From Lates calcarifer (Eukaryota; Chordata; Actinopteri; Centropomidae): a stretch of 64,000 nucleotides of DNA. Positions 31,165 to 44,106 of the stretch are shown piece by piece. The position numbers and the translations under genes are program-made. Each line of letters starts with the position of its first letter. Position 1 is the stretch's first letter. Under the pieces are notes generated by a model. It did no database searches and was not told the DNA's origin. It worked only from the letters and a program-made list of their open reading frames with translations. The DNA is taken from the NCBI RefSeq assembly GCF_001640805.2, contig NC_066835.1:23116172-23180171 (forward strand), written 5' to 3'.

Positions 31165-34100
31165 TGTTGTTGTACCGGGTGTTGTGTGTCTGTGTTGCAG
31201 CGACCTGCAGGATCTGTGAGCTGGACTTCAGCAGTGAACCAGATTTCCTGTGGCACATGAAGAACACTCATAAACCAGGAGAGATGCCGTACGTCTGCCA
31301 GGTGAGACTCTTCACCACCTTCACCACCTCTCTGTTCATACCTGTGTGAATATCTAACATCTACCTGTGTACCTGCTGCAGGTGTGTGACTTCAGGTCGT
31401 CCTTCTACTCAGACGTCTGGTCTCACTTTGAGGAGGTTCACTCTGACACCAAACACCTGCTGTGTCAGTACTGTCTGAGAGTCCTGCGCAGCAACACCTG
31501 CTATCAGCAGCACTTCGCCAGACACCAGGTACACACTACTACACACTACTACTACTACACACTACTACTACACACTACTACTACTACACACTACTACTAC
31601 ACAACTACTACTACACACTACTACTACACACTACTACTACTACACACTACTACTACACAACTACTACACACTACTACTACTACACAACTACTACTACACA
31701 CAACTACTACTACACACTACTACTACTACACAACTACTACTACTACACACTACTACTACTACACACTACTACTACTACACACTACTACTACTACACACTA
31801 CTACTACACACTACTACTACTACACACTACTACTACTACACACTACTACTACACACTACTACTACACACTACTACTACTACACACTACTACTACTACACA
31901 CTACTACTACACACTACTACTACACACTACTACTACACACTACTACTACACTACTACTACACAACTACTACTACACACTACTACACTACTACTACTACAC
32001 ACTACTACTACACAACTACTACTACTACACACTACTACTACTACACACTACTACTACACACTACTACTACTACACACTACTACTACACACTACTACTACT
32101 ACACACTACTACTACTACACAACTACTACTACACACTACTACTACTACACACTACTACTACTACACAACTACTACTACACAACTACTACTACACACTACT
32201 ACTACTACACACTACTACTACACACACTACTACTACACACTACTACTACTACACAACTACTACTACACACTACTACTACTACACACTACTACTACTACAC
32301 ACTACTACTACTACACACTACTACTACACACTACTACTACTACACACTACTACTACACACTACTACTACTACACACTACTACTACACACTACTACTACTA
32401 CACACTACTACTACACACTACTACTACTACACACTACTACTACACACTACTACTACTACACACTACTACTACTACACACTACTACTACTACTACTACACA
32501 CTACTACTACTACACACTACTACTACACACTACTACTACTACACACTACTACTACTACACACTACTACTACACAACTACTACTACACACTACTACTACTA
32601 CACACTACTACTACTACACAACTACTACTACACACTACTACTACTACACACTACTACTACACAACTACTACTACACACAACTACTACTACACAACTACTA
32701 CTACACAACTACTACTACACACACTACTACTACACACTACTACTACACACTACTACACAACTACTACTACATACTACTACTACACACACACTACTACAGT
32801 GTAGTACACAGTGTTGATCCAGTATCTGCTCAGTTACAGTCAAACAGTGATGAATGTTCAGACTCTTAAACACTTGAAAAGCTGAAGGTGTTGAGAGCAG
32901 CTTCATGATTGATGATCCAAACTGATCGACTGGTGATTGATCTGCTCTCAGAGTCTTAGTGAAGCTGGTTTCTGTCGTCTGTGTGTCGATGTGTTTTCAG
33001 AAGAAACACGTGTTCGGCTGTGAGAAGTGTCGCCTTCACTTCCTGTACGTTAAAGAACGCATCGAACACAAACTGCTGCATCACAAAACCCACATCAGAC
33101 CGCCTCAGCTCACCGGACTCAGACCTGGGACCAAGGTATGCTTCGACCCGGTCTGCCTCGGCCCAGTCCTCAGACGGTGATGTTTGTGTGTCTGTTGGTG
33201 ATAACGCGTGTGTGTGTTCAGGTGACGGTGAGGACGTACTCTGTGGTCAGAGGATCTGAGACTGAAGAAGCTGAGCAGAAATCAGCCGTTCCCTGTAAGG
33301 TGAGTCTGTCGGGGACCGAGGCTCCGAGTGTGAAAGCTACCTGAGGTCAGGGGTCATGTGACTCAGCAGGACAGGAACATGTGACCTGAGCCGAGGCGTC
33401 GCCGCCTCCTGGTTTCATTCCTCAAAGTCAAACGTCATTGTGACCATCATCAAGAATCCACGTTACAGTATGTGGAGAGTGGTGGAGACAGAAGCAGGTA
33501 ATCCTGGTCCTGTTCTGTGTTTCAGGTGGTGGATGTTGACCCCCCTCCCCCCCCACAGGAGCCTCCTAAGAGAAAATCAGTGGAGAGTCTGGGCCCCCTG
33601 CTGAGCAGCCTCAGGTACCTGACGTCTGAGACCACGTTTCACAGTTTCAGTCCTCACAGTTCATTGTCCTGACATCACCCCCCCCCCCCCTCTGTCTCAG
33701 TCAGACCACTGGTGTCTCCTGCCCCCCCCCTCGCTGTGTGGAGTGTCTGTCTGTGGTCCAGGACTTCAGGACCCACTTCCCATCTCTGGTCCACTGCTCC
33801 CTCTGCAGGTTCATCACCTGCTGCTCCACCTCCTACGCCAACCACATGATCAAGTGCGTCTGCATCATGAACAAACTGAACCAGTTCACATGTGGTTGAA
33901 TGACAATTTTAAACAAACCTGTGTGTTTTCTCACAGTAACCACGCGACCTGCAGGAAGACTCCTCCGTACCAGAGCATCTTCCTGTCAGACCCCCGGTAA
34001 CCATCCACTGCCCCCACATCTCGCTGTAGTCACTTCATACTTACCATGAAGACCTGTTAGGCCAGCTTAACCAGCTTAACCAGCTTAACCAGTACCGACT

Positions 34101-37100
34101 CTCGTCACTGACAAACACAGACGTTAGCTCACAGGACACATCCCACCACGTTTGTGTTGTTGTGAGACCTCAGACTCTGAATCTTCATGAAACCTGTTTC
34201 AGGTCGTCTCAGAGGCTGGACTGTGAGTCCTGTTCACTGTCCACCTACAGAGGAGACCTGATGGCCAATCACCTGACAGAGAGACCTGATCACTGTTGCA
34301 GAACACACTCAGGTAACACACACCTGTCTGCGTCACCTGATTCTCTGTTGAACCACAGTGTCCTCAGTGTTGTTCATCGTACGACCATCAGGTGGCAGCA
34401 AAGTAAAGTCATCAGATCCTTCACCTTGTTCAGGTGCAGCAGTCTCACTCTGTTCACACCAACAGATCATCACGTAAACATCAGTTTGATTATTGATTTG
34501 TCATTGATAATAATGATAACTGATGATGTTCCTCCGAGTGGATCAAACGGTGTGTGTTGTTTCAGAGACGAGCGTCAGCAGAGCTCAGCCAACACACAAC
34601 TCTCACAGGTACATACACACACAGACACACTCACTCTCTGATGTGATAGTATGATGAAGTGATGTGGTGGGTTTGATCGTTTTCACTTCATTTTCAATGG
34701 GAAGTTGTCATGTTTATGTCGTCATGGTTACTGCTGCTCCGATGGAACCATGTGTTTTGCTGCAGGAATAAGAACGTTAACCTTTGACCCGTCAAACAGG
34801 AAATTAAAGTTATTCTGTCTCGATGTGACGATGGTCACATGACTACAAACACCTGAGCAGCTCTCTGGCTTCTTCCTGAGCTTTCAACCACTTCTCATGA
34901 AACCTTTTTTCTTCTTTTTTCTCTTTCTCTTCTCATCCCTCTCTCCTTCTGCTCCTGACATCACTTCCTGTGCAGTTATTGATCCTTTTAATAAAACCTG
35001 ATCAGAAATCAGTTCAGACAGAAACTGTTTCCTTTGTGTCCCCTTCCTCACCCCTCCCTTCCAGCGTTACTTCACCAGGTGGTCGGGGTCGTGGATCCTT
35101 CATCCCCATCCACCTCCTCCCCTCCGGTCAGACCTCCACCCAGCTGTCAGTGAAACCCCTCACCTCCCCCTCTCCCCTCTCCTCTCCGCCGGCCATGACC
35201 ATCAAGTTCCTGGGGCCCCGCCCACAACCTGAGCAGGTGAGGAGGCAGCTGACGTGTTTCTGTCACAGATGACCTCAGTGTGTGATGTCAGCTGTTCACC
35301 TGTTCCCTCCCTCCCCAGCCTCCAGGTCCTCCTCTGTCGGCGTCCCAGCTCTCCGTCGTCCTCTCCTCTCTGTGTCACGGCCTCTCTCAGGCCTCCCGCC
35401 GCTACCTCACGCCGGCCGCCAAGATCTCGTCATGGACGCGGCAGCAGGAGCGTGGGCTGTGGGGCAGGAGGTGGAGCTGGGGCTCAGAGAAGCTGTCGGA
35501 GTGGCTGGTGAACCAGAGGGAGCAGCAGCTGACAGTGAACGAAGCCCTGCTGCTGCAGGCGGCCAGAGGAGCTCTGGGAGAGCACAGTCAGCTGCTGGAC
35601 TGCTACCGCTGGACCGTGGACTTCCTGCTGAGACACGACGCCAGTCTGCAGACTGCCACCACCACTGCCACCACCAACAGAGTCGCACTGCCCGCCAAGA
35701 TCAGAGACAACATCCACTCATTCATACAGTCCACCTGCTCCCAGGTCAGTTCACTGAGACCCAGAACTGAGGTTTAGATTTAGAATAAAACCTTTCAACG
35801 TTATCTTAAAAGAAATCGTGCAGCAGCACTTCTGACAAAGTTACCTGAACATTTAAAATCACAAAATGTTCCCCTGAAGATTTATACAGTAAATAAAAGA
35901 GAAATAAGCTTTTCTTCAGTGCAGTGAGAGTTTAGAGACCGAGAGTTAGAAGCTCCAGAAAACTTTTGGTTTCAGTTCTTTAAATGTTCTATATTAACAA
36001 CATGTGAAAACCAAGCTACTCCATTACTGAGTATTCCTGCAGCTGAACACGTCTAATAACAATATTTAACTCTGGAGAATTTTATTTCTAATGCACTTTT
36101 CATTAAAAATAAATCTCAGAGTGCTACAGAGTAAAATCAACTGTGCACCATCTGCACAGTCCAGATGTGTATTAACACAGGCTCCATAGCAGCTCCAGCT
36201 GTCACATGATTCCACCATGTTGGCAGGAAAAGCCTGAGCAAAAGTTAGCTCCACAAAACCCACACCACGCTACTCCACTGAAACGTGAAAATAGAATTGT
36301 GTTCCTGATGTGAAGTGATCTCTTCCTCTTCTTCTGCTGCTTCAGCTCGTTTTCTGGCAGCGATCCGTCTGTGTCGTCTTCAGGATCTTTAGGAAGCGTG
36401 TTCACTTTTTATAAATCAGACAGACGAGTTAGCTGTTAGCAACGGCTTTCCTGCCGATATGGTGGTGTTATGATTCGACTGTTGCATGCTGGGATTGTGT
36501 GACATCATCTATCGGAGTCTCTGACAGTAACCACGGTGGTTGCATGAAGGTGAACGTTGTGTTTTTGTTCAGATCCAGACGACAGCTCTCCCCCCTCACT
36601 GCGTCGCCTCCATGGACGAGTTCTCCATCTTCGTGGACTCAGACCGGTTCAGTAATCAGAGCCCGGCAGCCTTCCAGCTGTCGGGGTCCTCTGAGGACAG
36701 ACCTGTGCTGGACGTGGTCCTTTGTGCTCTGTCTGACGGGACCCTCCTCCCCCCCCTGCTGCTCTTCAGAGGAGCTCCCTCACAGGTTCCTGAAGGGTTC
36801 CCTGACAACGTCCTGCTGGAGGCTCGACAGGAAGGATTCACCGATGACCACCGTCTGCACATCTGGATCGACAAGGTCAGGACCAGGACCAGAACCAGGA
36901 CCCTAACCCTCCTCCACCTGCTGCTGCACTGACTCACTGTGAGATATTAGGTCTAACCCTCTCTGTATCTGTGCAGGTGTGGCGCCCCCACGTGGCCGAC
37001 AGTCAGTCTGTCCTGATGGTGGACGTCCATCGAGGTCACGCGACGGACAGGTTCAGAGAGCATCTGTCCTCGGTCTCCACGGACCTGATCCTGATCCCGT

Positions 37101-37744
37101 CAGGATGCAGCTGTCGCCTGCAGCCGCTCGACGTCTGCGTGACGCCAGTGCTCAGAGACTTCCTGCAGGTAGTCTCACCTGTCTCACCTGTGTGTGTCTG
37201 AGGTATTGATCATAATAGATTGATGTATTGATCGTGGTCCTCCTGCAGGCCCGGTGGACTCAGCTGGTGTCTCAGGGGGGTCTGGATGGTCTGGGTCTGG
37301 ACCAGCTGGCTCTGACTCTGGCCTGCTGGATCAGTGAAGTCTCCTTTGCGCTGAACTCCGAGACAAACTTCCTGCGCAGGTCTGAACACCTGGATTCACC
37401 TCACTCTCTCTTCTAGTCTCTACCCTCAGGTATCAGTGTTTCTTCTTCTGTGGTGTTAATGATGTTCTGTGTTGCCATGGTAACCCCGCAGGTCATTCAG
37501 CTCAGTGTGCGACCTGCAGCAGGTGGAGGATCGACGGGAGGCAGCGACAATGATCCGAGCTCTGACCGAGGTTCTCATCCAGCCCCTGGACACACCGGAA
37601 CCAGGACCAGGACTAGGACTAGGACCAGGACCAGGACCGGAGCTGGAGCTGCTGCTGGTGATGGAGGAGGAGAAACAGGAGAAGATAGAGATCAGGGAGG
37701 AGGAGGAGGAGAAACGCAGGATAAACACAGAGATGGACGACTGA
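27429..37744 (+). CDS. pogz: POGZ, zinc-finger and domesticated pogo-transposase chromatin protein
   Basis: Coding exons: 27429-27543, 28084-28208, 28366-28423, 28925-29149, 29254-29442, 29577-29659, 29884-30054, 30106-30377, 30952-31109, 31201-31301, 31382-31528, 33001-33135, 33222-33299, 33526-33614, 33701-33853, 33937-33996, 34203-34312, 34566-34608, 35065-35236, 35319-35744, 36573-36875, 36977-37168, 37249-37379 and 37492-37744. The phases close at 1262 residues (human 1410). Landmarks in order: LLMECDEEE near the N-terminus; [12 protein letters not shown]2H2 fingers at about 400-593 including [16 protein letters not shown]; the HP1-binding finger at about 649-710 ([22 protein letters not shown]); a CENP-B/Tc5-type HTH in 828-970 ([20 protein letters not shown]); and a DDE domain in 971-1179. 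In mammals POGZ displaces HP1 from mitotic chromatin and represses transcription. The fourth coding exon's acceptor is the least certain border. Confidence 0.93.
28650..28740 (+). repeat. Inverted-repeat element family C, partial copy in a pogz intron
   Basis: CCAGGATCCTC, then GACCAGAG and GTGATGAGTTCATTCACT plus AATCAACCTCC, match the left half of the hairpin element at 59998-60245. The second arm is absent or degenerate. Confidence 0.6.
30722..30912 (+). repeat. Dispersed repeat A, copy 2 (pogz intron)
   Basis: It shares CGGTCACATGACGTCAACG and the following about 170 bases with 41157-41345. It ends about 40 bases before the pogz exon at 30952. Confidence 0.85.
31530..32797 (+). repeat. 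1.27-kb (TAC)n(ACAC) array inside a pogz intron
   Basis: The array is built of CTACTACTACACA-type units of 10-16 bases and starts two bases after the donor of the exon ending at 31528. The pattern contains no TAA, TAG or TGA, so long open frames over it are artefacts. CA runs also occur just upstream at about 30384-30430 and 31112-31161. Confidence 0.97.
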
Positions 37745-38138
37745 TCCAGTTATAGAGGAGGAGGAGGGGGAAGGGGAGGAGGAGGTGATGCAGGAGGAAG
37801 TGTGTGGTTCCTCTGCAGTGTTAAACCTTCTGTCACAGAAACAGGATGTTTTTCCTGTTGACCCTTCACAGTAAAAGTCTGTGATTCACCTGTATAAAGC
37901 TTTTAATGTGAAAGAGCAGCAGCAGGAAGTAGCTGCAGGGAAACGATCTGATTGGTGGAAATGAACAAATCGATGGCGCTGAGAATCTACCTCAGAGAAA
38001 ATCAGACATCAGCCGTCAGAGCTGATCAGAACTCTCCCATAACTGATCGATAAACTGATCAATCAGCTGTTGGATGGTGTTTGTAAATGAATCATTTGTT
38101 AGTTTTTTATCGCAGCATGAATTCATCTGAGATTTTCA

Positions 38139-38144
38139 AATAAA
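38139..38144 (+). promoter_or_regulatory. pogz: Poly(A) signal of pogz
   Basis: AATAAA lies about 395 bases after the pogz stop codon (37742-37744), a plausible 3' UTR length. Confidence 0.7.
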
Positions 38145-40986
38145 GAGACGATGATCAGACTGAGACAGAGTGAACAGTTTATTAGGAACAGCAGATTAAT
38201 CAATAACAACACAAACTGGTCACCTCCTCTCAACAAACAAACAAACAAACAGGCTGCAGCGTTCAGACATACACAAACATCCTCCAACATCTGGACACAC
38301 ACACACACTTGTGTTATCTGTACCTGTGAGGACCTTAAAGTCTGAACCTGCTGAACAGTCCTCACAGTAACACAGAGTCAGTCCAGGTTCAGGTCTGTGC
38401 CCTCCATGGAAGAGGAAGAAAGAAAGAAAGAAAGGGAGGAAGGAAAAAGAAAAAGAGAAAAAGGAAATTAGAAAGGAAGGATGGGAGGAAAGAAAGAAAT
38501 GACCAATGACAGGAAGAGGAGGAAACATGATGAAAAGTCTTTTTAATAAGCTGCTCTCTGATTGGTTGATTTGAAACAAACGAGACTGAACTTTATTAAA
38601 TTTCAGTTTTTTCAGCATCTTTAGTTTAAACTGAAGCGTCACCACAGTCTGATCCAGGTTGGATTTATTGATCTCTAATATGCATGAGAGCAGGCCATGT
38701 GAGTTCAGAATCTGATTCAGACATTTGACATGAATCCTGAACTTGTTTCTTCTGACGACACAAAGAGAAAACACATCAGAATCTTCATCAGTTCTTTGTT
38801 CCTCAGTTTAGTTTTTATTCACTTGAAGAAGTGAAAGATTTTATCACAGGTTTAGTTTGAGTTTGGTGTTTTATGTGTTTTTCAGATGAGACAGTTTTCA
38901 GAGAGCGGTCGACTCCTGAGCTCAGCTTTCAGTCAGAGTCCATGGTCTTCCTCAGACAGAGGTTAGTAGTTGAGGTTATTTTCCTGTCAGACTCAGTGTC
39001 TGGTTGTAGCTGCTCTTTATCTCCAGCCACTGTCACAGACATAACTAAAACTTTATTTATACCTCAGCTCTGATGTGAACAGATGTTTCACTCTCAACAT
39101 AAACAGCCACACACACACTCAGTGTATAAACCCAGCACGTGTCCTTCACACACACACACAGACACACAGACAGACAGACAGACAGAGTCTCTCACGCTGT
39201 CCTGTGCTATGTTCAGGAACATTAAACATCCCCGCTGTCACAGTTAAATATAGAAACCATGAGAACACCACGACTTTCCCAGCGTGCCCTGGAGCAAGGC
39301 AGCGACCCCCCGAGGACAGGCCCCATCAGCTGGGAGATGTATGATGAGAAGGATTTCAGGACAGTTTGACCTCCTCTGTTTAAATTTAGAGATCAGACCT
39401 GAGAACCACAGTGTGAGTCCAGCACAGTTAGCTTTAATGCTAACTGACGCTAACGTCTCCTCTGTGTCCGCACCTGCTCAGTGAAACAGGTAAATCAGTT
39501 CACCTGTCAGAGCAGGAATCACTGTGGCTAAAGGTAACAGTCTGTAAAGACTTAAACTGAATTAACTTCTGAGTCCACTTAGCTTAGAGCTAGCCTCTAG
39601 GTCCAGAAAGGCTAGTAACCAAATTTTATTTCTGTAGCGTCTTTAAAAATCACACTGAACACAGAAAATTTCAAATAAACTGATAACAAAATAAAACCAG
39701 TAATAACACACCAGCCACAGTTAGATTACAACGTACAGTTAGCTTAGTCTTCTGAGTTCATTTAGCTCAGAGCAAACGTAAATAATATGATAAGTGCTTT
39801 GTTAGCACTTATTTATGGAACAGCTTTGGTTTCAGTTAGTTTAAAATTAGCCTCATTTCCAGTCAGTTTCTAGGTGCTATAGTCAGCTTAAACTTTCTAA
39901 CAATAGGATGATCTGCTAACTAGGTTGTTAGCAAGCTATGGTGTGTAAATCAGATAGATTTAGGGGCTAGCAACAAGCTAATGGAAATGTGTGTGAATTC
40001 TAACTTTAACTAGCTAGAAATAATGTATGTTACAAAGCCTGTGCAGGCTACACTGGCTAGCAGTTTCCTCCTGATTCCAGTCTTTGTGCTAAGCTAAGCT
40101 AAACACTTGAGCTAAGTCTTCCTTTACTCTTTGGGTGGTTGTTTGGTTTTAAGAAGTTGATGTATCCGCTAGTTAAGGTTAGTGCTGTAGCAGCTTAATT
40201 AGCTCTTTGAAATGATAATTTACTCAAGACGCACTGGAGTTAGAAGCAGAACAGGTCCTTGTTAATGAAACGTTCAGGTTTTCTTGTTCAGAACATGAAA
40301 ACAGATTAAACTGAAGGGACCAGTCAATGAACTGTGATCACTTCATGTATTTTAAAGGATGATCTGCTGTGGATGGTTTCAGGAAAATCTCTTTAAATTG
40401 TTCTTAATCTTTTAAAGTTTTTTGAAGGTTTTAGAGCAGGTTTGGTTTTTCAGATTAAAGGTCTTTATAGAAACTCTTTAATCTGATGTTGTCAAATGAA
40501 GTTACAGATGAAGTTTTGGTGTTTTTATGGTTTTTGTTTCGTGTTGATTCAAAGTGTTAAAATGTGAACTGGTAATGTTAACAAACTAAATGTTTCCAGT
40601 TGCTTTGTTCCTTTTGGTTTTTCTTCTTTTTCTTTCTTTCCTCCTCCTTTCTCACGTTTTCTTCCTCCTCTGCTTCTTTATTCTCTGTCTGTTGTATTGT
40701 GTTCAGAGGAAATGCTCCGTTAGTCTCCAGATGGTTTGTGGTGGTTTTTACAGACAGGACGTACACACACACACACACGCCTGCTGTGTGTGAGAACACA
40801 GTGTGTGAACTATCTTCATGTCTGAACCTGTAGGTTTTTATCTGAGGATTTATCTGATGAACGACTCTCTCTTCTGCATCTGTTTCCCACGATGCATTTC
40901 AGCGCCTCAGACAAACGACCGTTTGTTCAGTTTATCAGATATTTGAACTGATATTTATTATTTACACAGACTTTATACAGAGTCCC
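38145..40986. other. Intergenic; no confident gene
   Basis: There are polypurine tracts (about 38405-38500), CA repeats and many GCTAGC/TTAGC words. One exon-like segment (38886-38961) is bordered by TTTTTCAG and GTTAGT and has an open frame. I could not connect it to anything. Confidence 0.4.
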
Positions 40987-41460
40987 ACAGCGATGATGTG
41001 TTTCTGTTCAACCTGAAGTCAGCTTCAGTCTGGTTCCTCCACAGGAAATAAACTGAGACCTGGAGTTTCTGATCCTTCAGGTTTAGTTGATCAGATCATC
41101 TTCACAGATGAACACCACTGTTCTGATGTTTGAAGTAAGAAGCTAATGTTAGGCTATAAACCAACTACACCACGGTCACATGACGTCAACGTCTCCACCA
41201 CTAAGCTTCCAACTGGTCATTTCATTTAGCTCTGAGCTCTTCTACAAAAGCCTTTCTTCTTAGAAAGTTAGTGAGAGTTTGAAAGAGCGTGAGTAGAAAC
41301 ACAACGAGGCTGTAAAGGTGGACTGGTGAGTAGATGGGTTTTCATGTTAACGTCCCCGACAACCTCTGTAGTCTCATTTAGACACTCGTTAGCAACCGCC
41401 TTTTTTAAGACACGTAAAAGCTTCAAACATCAGGAGTGGGGGATTTACTGACCCATTTTC
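40987..41460 (+). repeat. Dispersed repeat A, copy 3
   Basis: It is full-length relative to copy 1 (reverse complement of 5352-5850), from GATGATGTGTTTCTGTTCAA to GGATTTACTGACCCATTTTC. It has no coding capacity. Confidence 0.85.
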
Positions 41461-42083
41461 AATCCACATTGAAACACCTGGACCACATCAACACAGGTAA
41501 ACCTCCTCACACTCTTCAGTTAAAAAGTAAAAACATCTACTTTGAGACTCCAGTGACTCTCAGGAGGAGTTCTCTGACCTTCATTTGTTTACTTGTTGAT
41601 TTGACCTGTATGACCTTTGACTTCTGTTTTTAGATGTAAGTGGTGTTGGTTAATAAAGTTGGTTGAAGCAGGGCAGACATGAGGCTGGAGTCTGCTGTGA
41701 CAAGTGGATTAAATCAGATTAAAGCTGCAGCCACTTTTTCAAACAGAGATTAACACTGAGGTTTATCAGAGTCTGGATTAAAGCAGATCTCAGATTAGAT
41801 GTGGGAAAGCGTGGGGGTGTTCTGGCCTCAGATCAAGAGGTTGGACTGAACCAGGACTGTGATTATGGAGGATTTGGAGGTTTTTATCTGAGTCAGCAGA
41901 GATTTACAGATCAGAGACGGAAAGTCTGACACAGAAAGACTCAGACAGATACATTCAGTTTCATGTCTGAGAGACAGAAAGAAAACATTCAAAACATGAT
42001 GAGGAGGTTTTTATTTCAGATGGAAACAACTTAAATTCAATGATGATTTTACAACAAATAAACGCTACAGAGAAAGTCTGTTA

Positions 42084-42223
42084 CAGTTAGTTTAGTTTAG
42101 TTTAGTTTAAGATAGACTTTATTTATCCCGTTTCCTTATTCCCTTGTGGGAAATTCACAAGTTAAGTTTAGTTTAGTTCAGTTCAGTTTAGTTTAGTTTA
42201 TTTAGTTCAGTTTAGCTTAGTTT

Positions 42224-42255
<32 letters not shown>

Positions 42256-42287
42256 TAGTTTAGTTTAGTTTATTTTAGTTTATTTAG

Positions 42288-42318
<31 letters not shown>

Positions 42319-42761
42319 TAGTTTAGTTCAGTTCAGTTTAGTTTAGTTTAGTTGAGTTTAGCTTAGTTTATTTAGTTCAGTTCAGTTTAGTTTAGTTTAG
42401 TTTATTTAGTTTAGTTTAGTTTAGTTTAGTTTAGTTCAGTTTAGCTTAGTTTAGTTTAGTTTAGTTCAGTTCAGTTCAGTTTAGCTTAGTTTATTTAGTT
42501 TAGTTTAGTTTAGCTTAGTTTAGTTCAGTTCAGTTTAGCTTAGTTTATTTAGTTTAGTTTAGCTTAGTTTAGTTTAGTTCAGTTCAGTTTAGCTTAGTTT
42601 ATTTAGTTTAGTTTAGTTTAGCTTAGTTTAGTTTAGTTCAGTTCAGTTCAGTTCAGTTTAGTTTAGTTTATTTAGTTTAGTTTAGTTTTAGTTTAGTTTA
42701 GTTTAGTTCAGTTTAGCTTAGTTTAGTTTAGTTTAGTTTAGTTTAGTTTAGTTCAGTTCAG

Positions 42762-42792
<31 letters not shown>

Positions 42793-43188
42793 TAGTTTAG
42801 TTTAGTTTAGTTTAGTTCAGTTTAGTTTAGTTTAGTTTAGTTTAGTTTAGTTTAGTTTAGTTCAGTTCAGTTCAGTTTAGCTTAGTTTATTTAGTTTAGT
42901 TTAGTTTAGTTTAGCTTAGTTTAGTTCAGTTCAGTTTAGCTTAGTTTATTTAGTTTAGTTTAGTTTAGTTTAGTTTAGTTTAGCTTAGTTTAGTTCAGTT
43001 CAGTTCAGTTTAGCTTAGTTTATTTAGTTTAGTTTAGTTTAGTTTAGTTTAGTTTAGTTTAGTTTAGTTTAGCTTAGTTTAGTTCAGTTCAGTTCAGTTT
43101 AGCTTAGTTTATTTAGTTTAGCTTAGTTTATTTAGTTTAGTTTAGTTTAGCTTAGTTTAGTTCAGTTCAGTTCAGTTTAGCTTAGTTA
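42084..43188. repeat. 1.1-kb (TTTAG)n pentamer array
   Basis: The array is mostly TTTAG with TTCAG, CTTAG and TTTATTTAG variants, in a higher-order pattern of about 50-70 bases. Near its left end (about 42110-42165) it contains a minus-strand LINE tail (GGGATAAATAAAGTCTATC). Confidence 0.95.
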
Positions 43189-43677
43189 TTTCAGAATCAA
43201 ACCAGAGGTCAGTCAGTCTGATGAACTCCAGTTGAAAACTTCCTGATTTTTGACTTCCTGTGTTCACACTGACAGACGGCATGCTGGGAACCCTCTGACT
43301 ATGCTAATGCTAGTAAGAAAGATGCTAATGGCTGTTGTCATGGAAGGAGCCTCCAGCTGTGACGACACAGCTGCAGCTGGAGAGCTTCCTCCAGGTTTCC
43401 CTCCAAAAAGACCAGGAGGAAAAACTTTATTTAAAATGAGTGATCGTTCACACAGAGCTTCACCAAGTTCTCCCATCATTCCCTGTAACTCCGCCTCCTC
43501 GTGATTCATTAAAACGCACTCATGTTTCCTGAGACCACTCGTTTAAACGTCCATATTTGGTCGTCGCTGACATCACTGATGATGTCACTGAGTATTTCCC
43601 TGTGAACAGTAGAAACTGAAAATAGACTCTATTGTTTCTCTTCCAGCTGTGATAGAGGAAACAGAGGTTTGATCCCT

Positions 43678-43708
<31 letters not shown>

Positions 43709-44106
43709 TTGGGGTGAATAAAATGACGACATGATGTTTAAACCTTCACTCACACTCAAAGATGAACGGTGAATTTGGTGGTCAGAGGTCAAAGGTCAGA
43801 GGTCAAAAAATCAAGTCCTGACTTCCTGTGATGGAGTCAGGCTGTGCATGAGTGTGTTTCTCTTCGTCTCTGCTCATGTTTGGCAGAAGAGAACAAGCTT
43901 GGCAGGAAAACAAGAACAACCCCCTCCTGACCCCCACCCCACCCCACCCTCCTCCTCACTCTCTCACACCTCCCTCTCTCCTCCCCTTTTCTCTCTGTTC
44001 ATTCAGAGCTCAGTCGATCAGGACATCACATCTTTGTCTCTGTCTTTGTCCATCACTCTGTCATTTATTCATTCATTCATCCTCTCTCTCTCTGTAAATG
44101 TGAATC
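43189..44106. other. Intergenic; upstream region of the C1orf54-like gene
   Basis: Short open frames at about 43250-43509 on both strands have no recognisable similarity. TG and G runs lie at about 43678-43709. The last part should carry the promoter of the gene starting at 44107, but no clear core element is visible. Confidence 0.4.

Noticed and set aside
31367..32869. 500-residue open frame rich in Thr, Tyr and Leu
   Set aside because: Only its first part is a pogz exon. The rest is a stop-free TAC/ACAC repeat.
38220..38774. 184-residue minus-strand open frame
   Set aside because: Low-complexity and A+T-driven, with no domain, no family resemblance and no splice context.
43250..43509. Overlapping open frames on both strands
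   Set aside because: No splice partners, no domain and no poly(A) signal, so composition alone explains them.
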